The notes: generated by a model not told the origin, from the letters alone. DNA of 64,000 bases from Luteibacter aegosomatis (GCF_023078455.1 NZ_CP095740.1:732001-796000); one strand, 5' to 3'. Numbered from the stretch's first letter, positions 50,828-60,023 are shown. Translations and numbers: made by a program.

Positions 50828-51748
50828 CTAGCGGATCCGTGAAGTGTTGCGCAGTTCTTCGAGGATATCCGGGCCGCGTACGTCGATGTGGTCGAGGTTG
50901 TCCACGTAGAACCGCACGAAGGGCGCTTGCGCGTCCTTCGGCATCCAGGGCCGGGCCCAGGCGAACACCACGCAGCGGCCGCCCTCGGCGATGAGCTTGT
51001 CCAGGCGCGCCCGCAACAGCTTGCGGACGGCGTAGGCCTCGATGTCCCGAGCGGTCAACGTCACCGTGGGGTGCAGTTCGGCGTCGTCGTGGCGGAAAGC
51101 GCGGGAGAACCGCAGGTAGTAGCCGCCTTCCTTCGTGGCGCGGATCGACGCGGTGCCCCACCAGATCGCGCGCGTCGAGGTCAGTTCGGCCACTTTCTGC
51201 CGGTAGACGTTGCGGAACAGCGTCGCGTAGGTCTGCGTTTCGCCGCCGATCTCCACGGTGGCCTCGTCGAGGTCGTCGTCGCGGCGGTGTTCGAGGAACT
51301 TCTGCACGAGCGACGAGAGCCGATAGAAATGGCTGGCGCGAGGGGCCGACGCCGCGCCGTGGGCGCCGGCCTGCGCCGGTGCGACGCTTCGTTTTCCCCC
51401 GAGGGGGCCAGCCGTCGTCGGGACATCCGCTTTTCGCGCCCCGAAGTGATCCTTGGGCCGCTCGGCCTCGAAGACGTCGGGCCGCTTTTCCCGCGGCGCA
51501 TGGCCCTTGCCGTGCGCCACTTCGCATTCCGGCGCGTGGTCTTCCAGGCGGCGCGAGCGGAAATAGGGACGAATGCGCAGGTTCTGCTCCGGCTTGTCGA
51601 GACAGGCGCAGATCAGGCGCGCGGTGCAATCCTTTCCCGTGCAGAGAAACGTGGCATCGGCATCGAGCACGTCCGCCCAGTACAGCTCGTAGGCCCGCTC
51701 GGCGGTGAGCCGCTCGTCGCGTTCGGGTTGGATCGCCTCGTCGATCAT
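50828..51748 (-). CDS. Hypothetical protein with CoiA-like cysteine cluster and embedded repeat
   Basis: A 306-residue protein of unknown function. The N-terminal part has a Cys/His cluster (FLCTGKDCTARLICAC, then YFRSRRLEDHAPEC) that resembles the zinc-finger opening of CoiA-like competence proteins. A low-complexity linker at about 112-140 (APAQAGAHGAASAP) is the in-frame translation of a diverged family B repeat (51361-51386). The C-terminal part contains FRNVYRQKVAELTSTRAIWWG and VRKLLRARLDKLIAEG without an identifiable family. The ATG at 51748 has AGGAC upstream. Confidence 0.7.
   Translation of the reverse strand: MIDEAIQPERDERLTAERAYELYWADVLDADATFLCTGKDCTARLICACLDKPEQNLRIRPYFRSRRLEDHAPECEVAHGKGHAPREKRPDVFEAERPKDHFGARKADVPTTAGPLGGKRSVAPAQAGAHGAASAPRASHFYRLSSLVQKFLEHRRDDDLDEATVEIGGETQTYATLFRNVYRQKVAELTSTRAIWWGTASIRATKEGGYYLRFSRAFRHDDAELHPTVTLTARDIEAYAVRKLLRARLDKLIAEGGRCVVFAWARPWMPKDAQAPFVRFYVDNLDHIDVRGPDILEELRNTSRIR
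51361..51386. repeat. Diverged family B repeat arm inside a coding region
   Basis: GGGCGCCGGCCTGCGCCGGT plus GCGACG aligns to the family B arm (GGGTTCCTGCCTTCGCAGGA plus ACGACG) at 19 of 26 positions without gaps and keeps the hairpin. It lies in the linker of the surrounding gene and preserves the reading frame. Confidence 0.5.
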
Positions 51749-51855
51749 GGATGTCCTGATTGTCGAACACAGCGTTCGCTCGCGTGCACGAAGCCGTGCC
51801 GCGCGAGCAGGCATAGTATCGGCATCTTCCCGCCGCGATACCCAGGAGACGAACG

Positions 51856-52455
51856 ATGGCTAAGGTGCTGGTGCTTTATTACTCCTCTTACGGCCACATC
51901 GTGAAGATGGCCGAGGCCCAGGCGCAAGGCGCCCGCGACGCGGGTGCGCAGGTGGATATCAAACGGGTCGCGGAAACGGCGCCGCCCGAGGTGGTCAAGG
52001 CCGCCGGATTCGTCACCGACCATGCGCACCCGGAAGCCAAGGTCGACGATCTGGCCCAGTACGACGCCATCATCGTCGGCGCGCCGACCCGCTACGGCCG
52101 CATGCCGTCGCAGATGGCGGCGTTCCTCGACCAGACGGGCGGCCTGTGGATGAAGGGTGCCCTCAACGGCAAGGTCGGCGGCGCCTTCACCTCCACAGCC
52201 AGCCAGCACGGCGGCCAGGAAACCACGCTGTTCTCGATCATCACCAACCTGATGCATCTGGGCCTGATCCCGGTCGGCCTGCCGTATTCGTTCCAGGCCC
52301 AGATGGGCGTGGACGAGGTCAAGGGCGGTAGCCCCTACGGCGCCACGACCATCGCCGACGGCAACGGGTCGCGCCAGCCCAGCGAGACGGAGCTGGCCGG
52401 TGCGCGATTCCAGGGCAAGCACATCGCGGAGATCGCGACCAAGCTCTTCGGCTAA
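51856..52455 (+). CDS. wrbA: NAD(P)H:quinone oxidoreductase WrbA
   Basis: A 199-residue flavodoxin-fold protein. The FMN phosphate loop [11 protein letters not shown] (8-18), [13 protein letters not shown] (about 75-87) and the [11 protein letters not shown] segment are typical WrbA. It reduces quinones by two electrons and limits oxidative damage. E. coli WrbA has 198 residues. Single gene, followed by an intrinsic terminator. Confidence 0.96.
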   Translation: MAKVLVLYYSSYGHIVKMAEAQAQGARDAGAQVDIKRVAETAPPEVVKAAGFVTDHAHPEAKVDDLAQYDAIIVGAPTRYGRMPSQMAAFLDQTGGLWMKGALNGKVGGAFTSTASQHGGQETTLFSIITNLMHLGLIPVGLPYSFQAQMGVDEVKGGSPYGATTIADGNGSRQPSETELAGARFQGKHIAEIATKLFG

Positions 52456-52472
52456 ACGCGCGCTGGAGCACA

Positions 52473-52522
52473 AAAAGCCGATGGTCGGCCGTGCCCGTCG
52501 CACGGTCGGCCATCGGCTTTGC
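52473..52522. terminator. Long near-perfect inverted repeat after wrbA
   Basis: AAAGCCGATGGTCGGCCGTGC pairs with GCACGGTCGGCCATCGGCTTT around a 5-base loop, 21 pairs with two G.T-type mismatches. It has A and T runs on both sides and ends 15 bases before the YdcF start, so it probably isolates the two genes. Confidence 0.8.
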
Positions 52523-52536
52523 TACGCTCCGCGCCC

Positions 52537-53310
52537 ATGATCCTTCCTCTCTTCCTACTGCTCCTCGTCGTCGGCCTGCTCTTGCTGTGGCGCCGTCGGC
52601 GCCGATCCGGCACGGTCCTGACCGTGCTCGCCCTCGCCTGGTTGGGCTTCGCCGGCTGCGGTCCGCTCACCGGCATGCTGTTGGGCAACCTGCAATCGGG
52701 TTTCGCTCCCGACGTGGCCCACTGGGGCCAGCGCAACGCGATCATCCTGCTCGGCGCGGGCACGGTCCGCACGGGCTCGGGGGCCATCGAGCCCAGCCTC
52801 TACGCGAACGGCCGCATCCTCGAGACGGCGCAACTCTATCGCTCATGCAAGGCCACCGGCGCCGAGTGCAAGGTGGAAGTGAGCGGCGGCGACGCGATGA
52901 AGCTCAAGAAGGCCGAGGCCGACGTCTATGCCCTGACGCTCGATCGCCTGGGCGTGCCGCGACAGGACATGATCCTCGAGTCGCGCAGCATGAACACCTT
53001 CCAGAACGCGCAGTTCAGCCGGCCGCTGCTGGCGGCCTACGGCGCGGACAAGGTGGTGCTGGTGTCCTCGGCGGTGCACCTGAAGCGGTCGGTGCTGTAT
53101 TTCTCGCATTTCGGCATCCGCGCCGAACCCGTGCGCGGCGATTACGTGACGGCACGCTACGACTGGCTGCCGTCGTCGGAGAACATCTTCTTCGCCGATT
53201 TCGCCCTCCACGAATACGTGGGCGTGGCCCGTTACCACCTCTACAACGCGTTGGGCTGGAACGTCCCCAAGGTTCCTGAAGATTCCCCAACCGTACAGAC
53301 GCCTACGTAA
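52537..53310 (+). CDS. YdcF-family (DUF218) membrane protein
   Basis: A 257-residue protein with two N-terminal hydrophobic segments (LPLFLLLLVVGLLLL and VLTVLALAWLGFAG) and a DUF218/YdcF domain: AIILLGAGTV near 69, NGRILETAQLY, SRSMNTFQNAQF near 150 and VSSAVHLKRSVLYF near 176. Members bind AdoMet or act in envelope metabolism (SanA, ElyC); the exact role is open. Confidence 0.85.
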   Translation: MILPLFLLLLVVGLLLLWRRRRRSGTVLTVLALAWLGFAGCGPLTGMLLGNLQSGFAPDVAHWGQRNAIILLGAGTVRTGSGAIEPSLYANGRILETAQLYRSCKATGAECKVEVSGGDAMKLKKAEADVYALTLDRLGVPRQDMILESRSMNTFQNAQFSRPLLAAYGADKVVLVSSAVHLKRSVLYFSHFGIRAEPVRGDYVTARYDWLPSSENIFFADFALHEYVGVARYHLYNALGWNVPKVPEDSPTVQTPT

Positions 53311-53362
53311 CAATTGCCGATTTATGCTGGCTCACCGTCCAGCACGGACCGAACCGAAGGAG

Positions 53363-53890
53363 ATGCCCGTGAAGTTCCGTTACATCCTCGCTGCCTCGAT
53401 GCTGGCCGCCGCGTCCGTCGTTCCCGCCGCGTTCGCCCAGCAGGCGGCGCCGGCGCAGGCCGAGGCGCCGAACCCGGCGTCGCAGATCCCGTCCGCCGAC
53501 AAGCAGGCCATCCAGAACTACAACCTCAACGACGACGTGTTCAATCGCATCGTGAAGGTGTCCCAGGAAGCGAAGAAGCAGGGCATCCAGCCGAAGAACG
53601 CGAAGACCGATTTCTCGAAGATCCACTCGCTCGACGACCTCGCCAAGCAGATCACCGATTCGGATCCGCGCATCGAGCCGCTGATCAAGGCCAACGGTTT
53701 CACGCCGCGCGAGTTCCTGCTCGCGAACCTCGCCGTGACCAACGCGGCCATCGCGTCGGAAGCGAAGAACAACCCGCAGATGGCGCAGTACGTCGACCAG
53801 TCGAAGGTGAACCAGAAGAACGTCGCTTTCTATGAGGCGCACAAGGACAAGATCAATGCGCTGATGGCCGAGGACCAGGGCGGTCAGTGA
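53363..53890 (+). CDS. Periplasmic helical hypothetical protein
   Basis: A 175-residue exported protein: signal peptide MPVKFRYILAASMLAAASVV with cleavage near AFAQ, then an Ala/Pro-rich linker and a helical domain (NDDVFNRIVKVSQEAKKQG, HSLDDLAKQI, NGFTPREFLLANLAV). No family with known function recognised. AAGGAG precedes the ATG, and a strong terminator follows. Confidence 0.8.
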   Translation: MPVKFRYILAASMLAAASVVPAAFAQQAAPAQAEAPNPASQIPSADKQAIQNYNLNDDVFNRIVKVSQEAKKQGIQPKNAKTDFSKIHSLDDLAKQITDSDPRIEPLIKANGFTPREFLLANLAVTNAAIASEAKNNPQMAQYVDQSKVNQKNVAFYEAHKDKINALMAEDQGGQ

Positions 53891-53909
53891 CCCCGGCCTG
53901 ATTCGACTC

Positions 53910-53942
53910 AAAAAAAACGGAGCCGGGAGGCTCCGTTTTTCG
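53910..53942. terminator. Intrinsic terminator after the periplasmic protein gene
   Basis: AAAAAAACGGAGCC, loop GGGA and GGCTCCGTTTTT: a stem flanked by A and T runs, shared with the convergent DUF2383 gene. Confidence 0.9.
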
Positions 53943-53987
53943 TAGGGGCGTCAGCCGCTCGTCGCGACGGGGCCCGTTCGGCGTTTG

Positions 53988-54446
53988 TTACTTGGTCGCG
54001 TGCAGCGCGTGCTTGAGGTCACGCATCTGGTCGTGGCCGCTCTTGACCGACACGTAAGCCTCGTTGATGACCGAACCCGTGCCGGCGGAGACATCGGTGT
54101 CCTTCAGCGCATCTTCGTACTTGTGCTTGATATGGTCTTCGCCACGCTCGACCTCGTCGACGATGGCGGTGTCGTCCTTCGAACTCATCTTCGAGCGCAG
54201 TTCGACGAACATGCGATGCGCCTTGGCGAGAACGGTGCCGTCGTCTTCGGGCTTGCCGCCCAGCGAGGCCACCTGCTGCTGCAGGCGCGACGCCACCTGG
54301 CGGCGCTCGGCCGCGCGCTGCTGGAACAGGGCGGCATAGCGGGTGTTTTCGGCATCCTTCGCCGCCTCGCCATAGCCTTCGGCACTGTCGATGGTGGTCT
54401 CGATGAGACTGTTGAGGACCTTGATATCGTGGTCGGTGCTCGTCAT
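53988..54446 (-). CDS. PA2169-type four-helix-bundle protein (DUF2383)
   Basis: A 152-residue ferritin-like four-helix bundle: IKVLNSLIETTIDSAEGYGE, a middle helix RYAALFQQRAAERRQV and EVERGEDHIKHKYEDAL. The family (PA2169, DUF2383) is stress-related and of unknown mechanism. The longer upstream frame overlaps the divergent SDR gene; ATG 54446 fits the family length. Confidence 0.88.
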   Translation of the reverse strand: MTSTDHDIKVLNSLIETTIDSAEGYGEAAKDAENTRYAALFQQRAAERRQVASRLQQQVASLGGKPEDDGTVLAKAHRMFVELRSKMSSKDDTAIVDEVERGEDHIKHKYEDALKDTDVSAGTGSVINEAYVSVKSGHDQMRDLKHALHATK

Positions 54447-54596
54447 GGTGTGGGCTCCTGGCCGTGGTTGAATCGGGCCATCAGCATCGCTGCCGGAGGC
54501 GGCATGAAGGCGTGAACGTGCCGTCGTAGGCGTCACCACATCGTCTATCCGTTCATGTGACCATACTGGGCCGAACTTCAAGACGGGAGCGACTCC

Positions 54597-55418
54597 ATGG
54601 CATCCAATCGACGTGCACTCGTCACCGGCGCATCGGCGGGTATCGGCGAAGCGTTCGCGCGCGAACTGGCGCGGCGCGGTTTCGACGTGGTGCTCACCGC
54701 CAGGCGCGCCGACCGTCTCGAAGCGATCGCCGCGGAGCTGCGCGAGCGGCACGCGGTGGAAGCCATCGTGGCCCCGCTCGATCTCGCCCGGCCCGACGGT
54801 CCGGAGGCGCTGGTCGCCGCGCTGGAGGCGCAGGGTTTGCACATCGACGTGCTGGTGAACAACGCCGGCTATGGCGTGACCGGGTACCTCGACGACCAGC
54901 CGTGGGCCACCCATGCCGCGTTCATCCAGGTGATGATGACCGCCCCCACCGAACTGGCCTGGCGGCTGCTGCCGGGGATGAAGGCGCGGGGCTACGGGCG
55001 CATCGTCAACGTCGCCTCGCTGGCCGGGCTGGTGCCCGGATCGGCCGGACACACCTTGTATGGCGCTTCCAAGGCCTACCTCATCCGGTTTTCGCAGTCG
55101 CTCGCGCTGGAGAACGCCGGCACGGGCGTGCACGTCACCGCGCTGTGCCCGGGCTTCACCTATTCCGAGTTCCATGACGTCAACGGCGCCCGGCCGCTGG
55201 TCTCGAAGATGCCGAAGTACCTGTGGATGGATGCGGCCACCGTGGCCCGGCAGGGGCTGGATGCGGTGGAGAAGGGCGAGGTGGTCCACGTCAACGGGCG
55301 GGTGAACCGGTTCATCAAGGGGCTTTTCAAGTTCCTGCCCGACCGGCTGGGGCTGAAGATGACGGAGCGGCAGGGGCGGCGGTTCAGGGTGAGGCGCCCT
55401 GCCAAAGGCGCTTCGTAG
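54597..55418 (+). CDS. Short-chain dehydrogenase/reductase
   Basis: A 273-residue classical-type SDR: nucleotide loop TGASAGIGEAFA (10-21), NNAG near 87, catalytic Ser in NVASLAG, and Y/K in TLYGASKAYLIRFSQ (about 156-170), followed by CPGFTYSEFHD. Likely acts on a lipid or carbonyl substrate; none can be named. Followed by a family A repeat. Confidence 0.9.
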   Translation: MASNRRALVTGASAGIGEAFARELARRGFDVVLTARRADRLEAIAAELRERHAVEAIVAPLDLARPDGPEALVAALEAQGLHIDVLVNNAGYGVTGYLDDQPWATHAAFIQVMMTAPTELAWRLLPGMKARGYGRIVNVASLAGLVPGSAGHTLYGASKAYLIRFSQSLALENAGTGVHVTALCPGFTYSEFHDVNGARPLVSKMPKYLWMDAATVARQGLDAVEKGEVVHVNGRVNRFIKGLFKFLPDRLGLKMTERQGRRFRVRRPAKGAS

Positions 55419-55501
55419 GATTCGCCGATACGATCGGCTCCCACCCCTTCGGTAGAAAGGCTGCTACCGGAGGGGTGGGAGCCGATCGTATCGGCGAATC
55501 G
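55419..55501. repeat. Intergenic palindromic repeat, family A (GCCGATACGATCGGC subtype)
   Basis: GATTCGCCGATACGATCGGC and TCCCACCCCTTCGGTAG, a 9-base loop, then CTACCGGAGGGGTGGGA and GCCGATCGTATCGGCGAAT: a nearly perfect 83-base palindrome just after the SDR stop. Confidence 0.85.
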
Positions 55502-55621
55502 CACGGAGCGGGATACCCCACGCATCCATGACCTCTGGCATACGCCTCGCCCCCCCGCGAGGACTAGCCTCGTCCGGTTCGCGGCGCGACCCGTGCCGCG
55601 GTTCAGCCACGGGGATTTCCA

Positions 55622-57946
55622 ATGTCCAGATACACCACGGCGCTCGCGGGCGCCGTCCTCTTCGGCCTGACCGGTGCCGCTTCCGCGCAGGCCGTGAGCG
55701 TCGACGATTACCGTCGTGCCGACGCGATGCTCCCGAACAACACGATGCCGCTGGTCGACCATGCGGTACAGCGCGTGAAGTGGATCGACGATACGCACTT
55801 CTGGTATCGCGACCAGGACAAGGACGGCGGCCAGTTCATCACCGTCGACGTGGCGAAGGGTACGTCCACGCACGCGTTCGACCGCGACAAGCTGGCGAAG
55901 GCGCTGTCGTCGGCCACCGGCAAGAAGGTCGATGCGGCCAAGCTGCCGGTGAGCGCGTTCGTGGTGCGTCCGGACGACGGCCTCGACGTGACCTCGGGCG
56001 GCAAGAACTACGTCTGCGACAAGGCCATGGACAAGTGCGAACTGGCCGCGGTGAAGAAAGACCCCAGCGGCAAGCCCTACGGTGAAGAGCCGGGCATGAA
56101 GTCGCCGGACGGCAAGTCCGAGGCGTTCATCCGCGACTGGAACCTGTGGGTACGCGACGTGGCCACGGGGGCCGAGACCCAGCTGACCACCGACGGCATC
56201 AAGGACTTCGGCTACGCCACCGACAACGCCGGCTGGAAGCATACCGACGAGGCCATCCTCGTCTGGTCGCCGGACTCGAAGAAGATCGCCACCTTCCAGC
56301 AGGACCAGCGCAAGACCGGCGAGATGACCACGGTGAGCGTCAACGTGGGCCATCCCAAGGTCGATACCTGGAAGTACCCGCTGCCGGGCGACAAGGACGT
56401 GACCATGATCGAGCGCGTCGTCATCGACGTGCCGACGAAGAAGGTCGTGCGCTTCAAGATGCCGCCCGACCAGCATCGCTCGACGATCTGCGACGACGTG
56501 TCGTGCAGCCCGGGCCTGTGGGACGACGTGCGCTGGTCGGCCGACGGCAAGAGCATCGCCTTCGTCTCCACCGCGCGCGACCACACGCATGAGTGGTTCC
56601 GCGTGGCCAACCCCGAGACCGGCGACGTGCGCACGGTGTTCGAGGAGAAGGCCAAGACGTATTTCGAAGGCGGCAACGATATGGCCAACTGGCAATACGT
56701 GCCCGAAACCGACGAGGTGATCTGGTTCTCCGAGCGGAGTAACTGGGGCCACCTGTACATGTACAGCCTCAAGACCGGCAAGCTGGAACACGCCATCACC
56801 AAGGGCGACTGGAACGTCACCCAGGTGCTGCGCATCGATCCGAAGACCAAGACCATCTGGTTCCGCGGCGTCGGTCGCGAGAAGGGCGTGGACCCGTACT
56901 ACCAGTCGTTCTACAAGGTGGACTTCGACGGCGGCAACCTGACGCTGCTCACCCCGGAGAAGTCCGACCACACCGTGTCGATGTCGAAGGACGGCACGTA
57001 CTTCTTCGATTCGTATTCGACGATCGACACGCCTCCCGTCGCCCTCGTCCGCCGCAGCGATACGGGCGCCACGGTGAAGGAAGTGGCCAAGGCCGACATC
57101 TCGCGCCTGAAGGCCGCCGGCTGGGTGCCGCCGACCGCGTTCACGGTGAAGGCGCGCGACGGCAAGACCGACCTCTACGGCCAGATGTTCAAGCCGACGA
57201 ACTTCGATCCGTCGAAGAAGTACCCGCTGGTGGTCTACATCTACCCGGGTCCGCAGACCGGTTCGGTGCGCACGCGCAGCTTCATTCCGTCGCATGGCGA
57301 CAACCAGTCGCTCGCCGAACTCGGCTTCATCGTGGTGGCGGTCGACGGCATGGGCACGCCGTGGCGTTCGAAGGCGTTCCATGACGCCTACTTCCAGAAC
57401 ATCGGCGACAACACGCTGCCCGACCAGGTCGCGGCCGTGAAGCAGCTGGTGAAGCAGAACGCGTGGATCGACGGCGACCGCGTGGGCATCTGGGGCCATT
57501 CCGGCGGCGGCAACGCCACGGCCACGGCGATGTTCCGCTACGGCGACGTGTTCAAGGTGGGCATCTCCGAATCGGGCAACCACGACAACCGCAACTACGA
57601 AGACGACTGGGCCGAGAAGTGGCAGGGCCTGCTGGTCAAGGACAAGGACGGCAAGTCCAACTACGACGACCAGGCCAACCAGAAGTGGGTGGACGGCTTG
57701 AAGGGCCACCTGATGCTGGCCCACGGCACCTCGGACGACAACGTGCCGCCGTACGAAACGCTGCTGGTGGTGGATGCGCTGATCAAGGCGAACAAGGATT
57801 TCGACCTGGTGATGATTCCCAACGCGCACCACGGTTACGGTGCCGCCACGCCGTACATGACGCGCCGCCGCTGGGATTACTTCGTGCGTTACCTCAAGGG
57901 GGAGACGCCGCCGAAGGAATTCAAGCTGACGCCGATCGAGCGTTGA
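55622..57946 (+). CDS. Dipeptidyl-peptidase IV-type serine peptidase (S9B)
   Basis: A 774-residue exported peptidase: signal peptide ending GAASAQA, a beta-propeller domain (to about 510; WVRDVATGAETQLT, YATDNAGWKHTDEAI, LVWSPDSKKIATFQQDQRK) and an alpha/beta-hydrolase domain. Catalytic Ser is in GIWGHSGGGNA (about 620-630), Asp in GTSDDNVP, His in NAHHGYG. It cleaves X-Pro or X-Ala dipeptides from peptide N termini in the periplasm. Typical length and no truncation. Confidence 0.93.
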   Translation: MSRYTTALAGAVLFGLTGAASAQAVSVDDYRRADAMLPNNTMPLVDHAVQRVKWIDDTHFWYRDQDKDGGQFITVDVAKGTSTHAFDRDKLAKALSSATGKKVDAAKLPVSAFVVRPDDGLDVTSGGKNYVCDKAMDKCELAAVKKDPSGKPYGEEPGMKSPDGKSEAFIRDWNLWVRDVATGAETQLTTDGIKDFGYATDNAGWKHTDEAILVWSPDSKKIATFQQDQRKTGEMTTVSVNVGHPKVDTWKYPLPGDKDVTMIERVVIDVPTKKVVRFKMPPDQHRSTICDDVSCSPGLWDDVRWSADGKSIAFVSTARDHTHEWFRVANPETGDVRTVFEEKAKTYFEGGNDMANWQYVPETDEVIWFSERSNWGHLYMYSLKTGKLEHAITKGDWNVTQVLRIDPKTKTIWFRGVGREKGVDPYYQSFYKVDFDGGNLTLLTPEKSDHTVSMSKDGTYFFDSYSTIDTPPVALVRRSDTGATVKEVAKADISRLKAAGWVPPTAFTVKARDGKTDLYGQMFKPTNFDPSKKYPLVVYIYPGPQTGSVRTRSFIPSHGDNQSLAELGFIVVAVDGMGTPWRSKAFHDAYFQNIGDNTLPDQVAAVKQLVKQNAWIDGDRVGIWGHSGGGNATATAMFRYGDVFKVGISESGNHDNRNYEDDWAEKWQGLLVKDKDGKSNYDDQANQKWVDGLKGHLMLAHGTSDDNVPPYETLLVVDALIKANKDFDLVMIPNAHHGYGAATPYMTRRRWDYFVRYLKGETPPKEFKLTPIER

Positions 57947-57952
57947 TCGATG

Positions 57953-57983
57953 AAAAAGCCCCGCGAAAGCGGGGCTTTTTTTC
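57953..57983. terminator. Intrinsic terminator after the DPP-IV-type gene
   Basis: AAAAAGCCCCGC, loop GAAA, GCGGGGCTTTTTTT: strong stem with U-run on the plus strand. Confidence 0.93.
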
Positions 57984-58104
57984 AGGAGCCAGTGGGGTGC
58001 CGTCGCTCGCACCGAGCAGAGACGCTGGGTTCTTGCCTTCGCAGGAACGACGTGAGGGGGACGTGCGTCGCGTTGAATCTTGTAGCTCGTCGTTCCTGCG
58101 AAGG

Positions 58105-59373
58105 TGTACAGACCGGGCACATGGTGAACAGGTGTGCCAGGACATGGTGGACACTTTAGTCCAGGTCTCGCAGGTTGACGGTGTCGAGCCAGTGATGACG
58201 GAAATACAGGTCATAGATGCCGTCCTGCCCGTCCTGCGGGCGGGCGGCGATGATCTGGGCCTTCAGGGCCGACGACACCGTCAGAGGATGGCCCAGCAGC
58301 TGGGTTCGACCTCGCTGGTCGACATGTAACCGCAAGTCATCCGGGCCGTACTCAAACGCCGCGATCCGCTCGGGAAAGGCGCGCGGACTGATCCGGTAAC
58401 GCTGCACCGGCGTGACCATGCCGATGCCTTCGTGCGGACGCACGTGGTTGTAGATCTCCCGCCAGTGATCCAGCGCCAGGCCCAGCTCCCTGAGGTTGAG
58501 GAAAGCCCGGCCGCGCAGCACCTCCACGTCCAGGCTTCGGTGGAAACGCTCGTCCTTGCCGTTGGTCTGGGGATGGAACGGACGGCTGAAACTCACGTGG
58601 ATACCCAGCTCCACCAGCCACACCGACAAGGTCGACAGATGGCGTGCCGGGCCGTTGCCCACGCCCCACGGCGTGCCGTTGTCCATGTTCATGCGCAACG
58701 GCAGCCCGTAGCGACGAAACGCCGCCGTGAGCAGGCGTCGTACCGTCAGGCCTGTCTTATCGGCGTTGTTGGCCAGCACCAGGTTGAAACGGGAGTGATC
58801 GTCGAGCACGGTCAACGGATCGCACTGGCCCGCCCCCACCGGCACCGATCCCTTGAAGTCCATCTGCCACAGATCGTTAGGCGCGCTGTGCTCGAAGCGC
58901 TGCCAGGGCGTGATCACCGCCTCGGTGGGGCGCCACAGCAGGCCATGGCGACGCAGGATGTGGGTGATCGTGCTGGGCGCGGGCGCATCGCAACCTTCCC
59001 GTTCCAGCACCTTGGCCAGCTTGCGCCCGCCCCAATGGGGATAAGTGTGCCGCAGCGCCAGGATACGGGCTTCGGTCTCGGCCGCCGTCTGCCCAGGACT
59101 GCGGTGCGGACGACGTGACCGGTCCGCCAGCGGCTCCGCGGCCGCCTCCCGGCGGAGCCATTTATAGCCGGTCGTCCGGCTGATCCCGAACCGCCGGCAC
59201 AGCGGCGCCACGGGCTGGTCCGGGCGCCGGGCCAGGGCGAGAAACTCGGCACGCAAACTCATGACTGACGCTTCCTTCCAGGGCATGGGATGGGCCTCTG
59301 GCCGCCACAGGTTGGCGGTCGAGGTGTAAACCATGTCCTGGCACACCTGTCAGCTATGTGTCCGGTCTATACA
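58105..59373 (-). mobile_element. Intact IS481-family insertion sequence
   Basis: About 1269 bases bounded by imperfect terminal inverted repeats of about 44 bases: the left end reads TGTACAGACCGGGCACATGG, the right end, reversed, TGTATAGACCGGACACATAG, and both continue with ACAGGTGTGCCAGGACATGG-like sequence. Direct repeats of CGAAGG (58099-58104 and 59374-59379) are the target-site duplication. It encodes one uninterrupted transposase, so it is probably recent and potentially active. Confidence 0.95.
58156..59286 (-). CDS. IS481-family transposase
   Basis: A 376-residue transposase: N-terminal helix-turn-helix (VAPLCRRFGISRTTGYKWL), a second HTH-like part, then an integrase core with the acidic triad in QMDFKG, LDDHSRF/NMDNGTPW and DERFHRSLDVEV, and the downstream YNHVRPHEGIGMVTP. 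The ATG at 59286 (MPWKEASVMSLR) matches the usual IS481 start; the internal ATG at 59262 is an alternative and the frame extension to the terminal repeat is unlikely to be translated. Full length. Confidence 0.95.
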   Translation of the reverse strand: MPWKEASVMSLRAEFLALARRPDQPVAPLCRRFGISRTTGYKWLRREAAAEPLADRSRRPHRSPGQTAAETEARILALRHTYPHWGGRKLAKVLEREGCDAPAPSTITHILRRHGLLWRPTEAVITPWQRFEHSAPNDLWQMDFKGSVPVGAGQCDPLTVLDDHSRFNLVLANNADKTGLTVRRLLTAAFRRYGLPLRMNMDNGTPWGVGNGPARHLSTLSVWLVELGIHVSFSRPFHPQTNGKDERFHRSLDVEVLRGRAFLNLRELGLALDHWREIYNHVRPHEGIGMVTPVQRYRISPRAFPERIAAFEYGPDDLRLHVDQRGRTQLLGHPLTVSSALKAQIIAARPQDGQDGIYDLYFRHHWLDTVNLRDLD

Positions 59374-59414
59374 CGAAGGCAAGAACCCAGCGTCTTGCGG
59401 TCGGTTATCGCGAT

Positions 59415-60023
59415 TCAGGACAACGTGATATGCACCCCGGGCACCGGCACGAACTTCATCGCCACCGCGTTCATGCAATAGCGCAACCCGGTCGGATCCG
59501 GACCGTCGTCGAACACGTGCCCCAGGTGCGACCCGCACCGCGCGCAACTCACCGCCGTGCGATCCTCGACGGCGAGGCTGCGGTCGTCCGTCTGCACGAT
59601 GTTCCGCTTGGAGATCGGCTGCCAGAAGCTCGGCCAGCCCGTGCCCGAATCGAACTTGGTGGCCGAGTCGTACAGCGCCGTGTCACAGCCCAGGCAGCGA
59701 TAGATGCCGTTCTCGTGGCGGTCCCAGCCGGGCCCGGTATACGGCGGTTCGGTGCCCTCGTGGCGCATCACGTAGTACGAGCGACCGTCGAGCTTCTGCC
59801 GCCATTGCTCGTCCGTCATCACCACCCGGGCCTCGGTACGCGGGCCCAGCGGCTTCTTGTCCGGGGAGAATTCGTCGATGGTGACGCTCCCGCCCTGCGG
59901 ACGCGGCGCGTCGGCCGCCACGACGGGACGCGTCCCGCGCAGCACGAAAGGCAGGGAAACGGCGGCGGCCGTCGTGACGGCCAGCACGCCGAGGAATCGC
60001 CGACGCTCAGGATCGATGCTCAT
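59415..60023 (-). CDS. msrB: Peptide-methionine (R)-S-oxide reductase MsrB, Tat-exported
   Basis: A 202-residue MsrB with a twin-arginine signal (PERRRFLGVLAVTTAAAV). The zinc cysteines are in RCLGCDTALY and SCARCGSHLGHVF; the catalytic Cys is in GLRYCMN, and TGWPSFWQP is the substrate-binding motif. It repairs R-methionine sulfoxide, here in the periplasm. It ends with VPGVHITLS. The yihY-type and glycine-zipper genes upstream on the same strand may share its transcript. Confidence 0.93.
   Translation of the reverse strand: MSIDPERRRFLGVLAVTTAAAVSLPFVLRGTRPVVAADAPRPQGGSVTIDEFSPDKKPLGPRTEARVVMTDEQWRQKLDGRSYYVMRHEGTEPPYTGPGWDRHENGIYRCLGCDTALYDSATKFDSGTGWPSFWQPISKRNIVQTDDRSLAVEDRTAVSCARCGSHLGHVFDDGPDPTGLRYCMNAVAMKFVPVPGVHITLS

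Larger units (their letters stand above)
58019..59398. repeat. Family B palindrome interrupted by the IS481 element
   Basis: The left arm (GACGCTGGGTTCTTGCCTTC...AACGACG) and the start of the right arm (CGTCGTTCCTGCGAAGG, to 58104) lie left of the IS. The remainder (CGAAGGCAAGAACCCAGCGTC from 59374) lies right of it. Joining the two sides with one copy of CGAAGG restores the standard repeat. Confidence 0.85.

Noticed and set aside
55160..58120. 986-codon minus-strand frame opposite the DPP-IV-type gene
   Set aside because: Antisense shadow of a gene with a complete catalytic triad.
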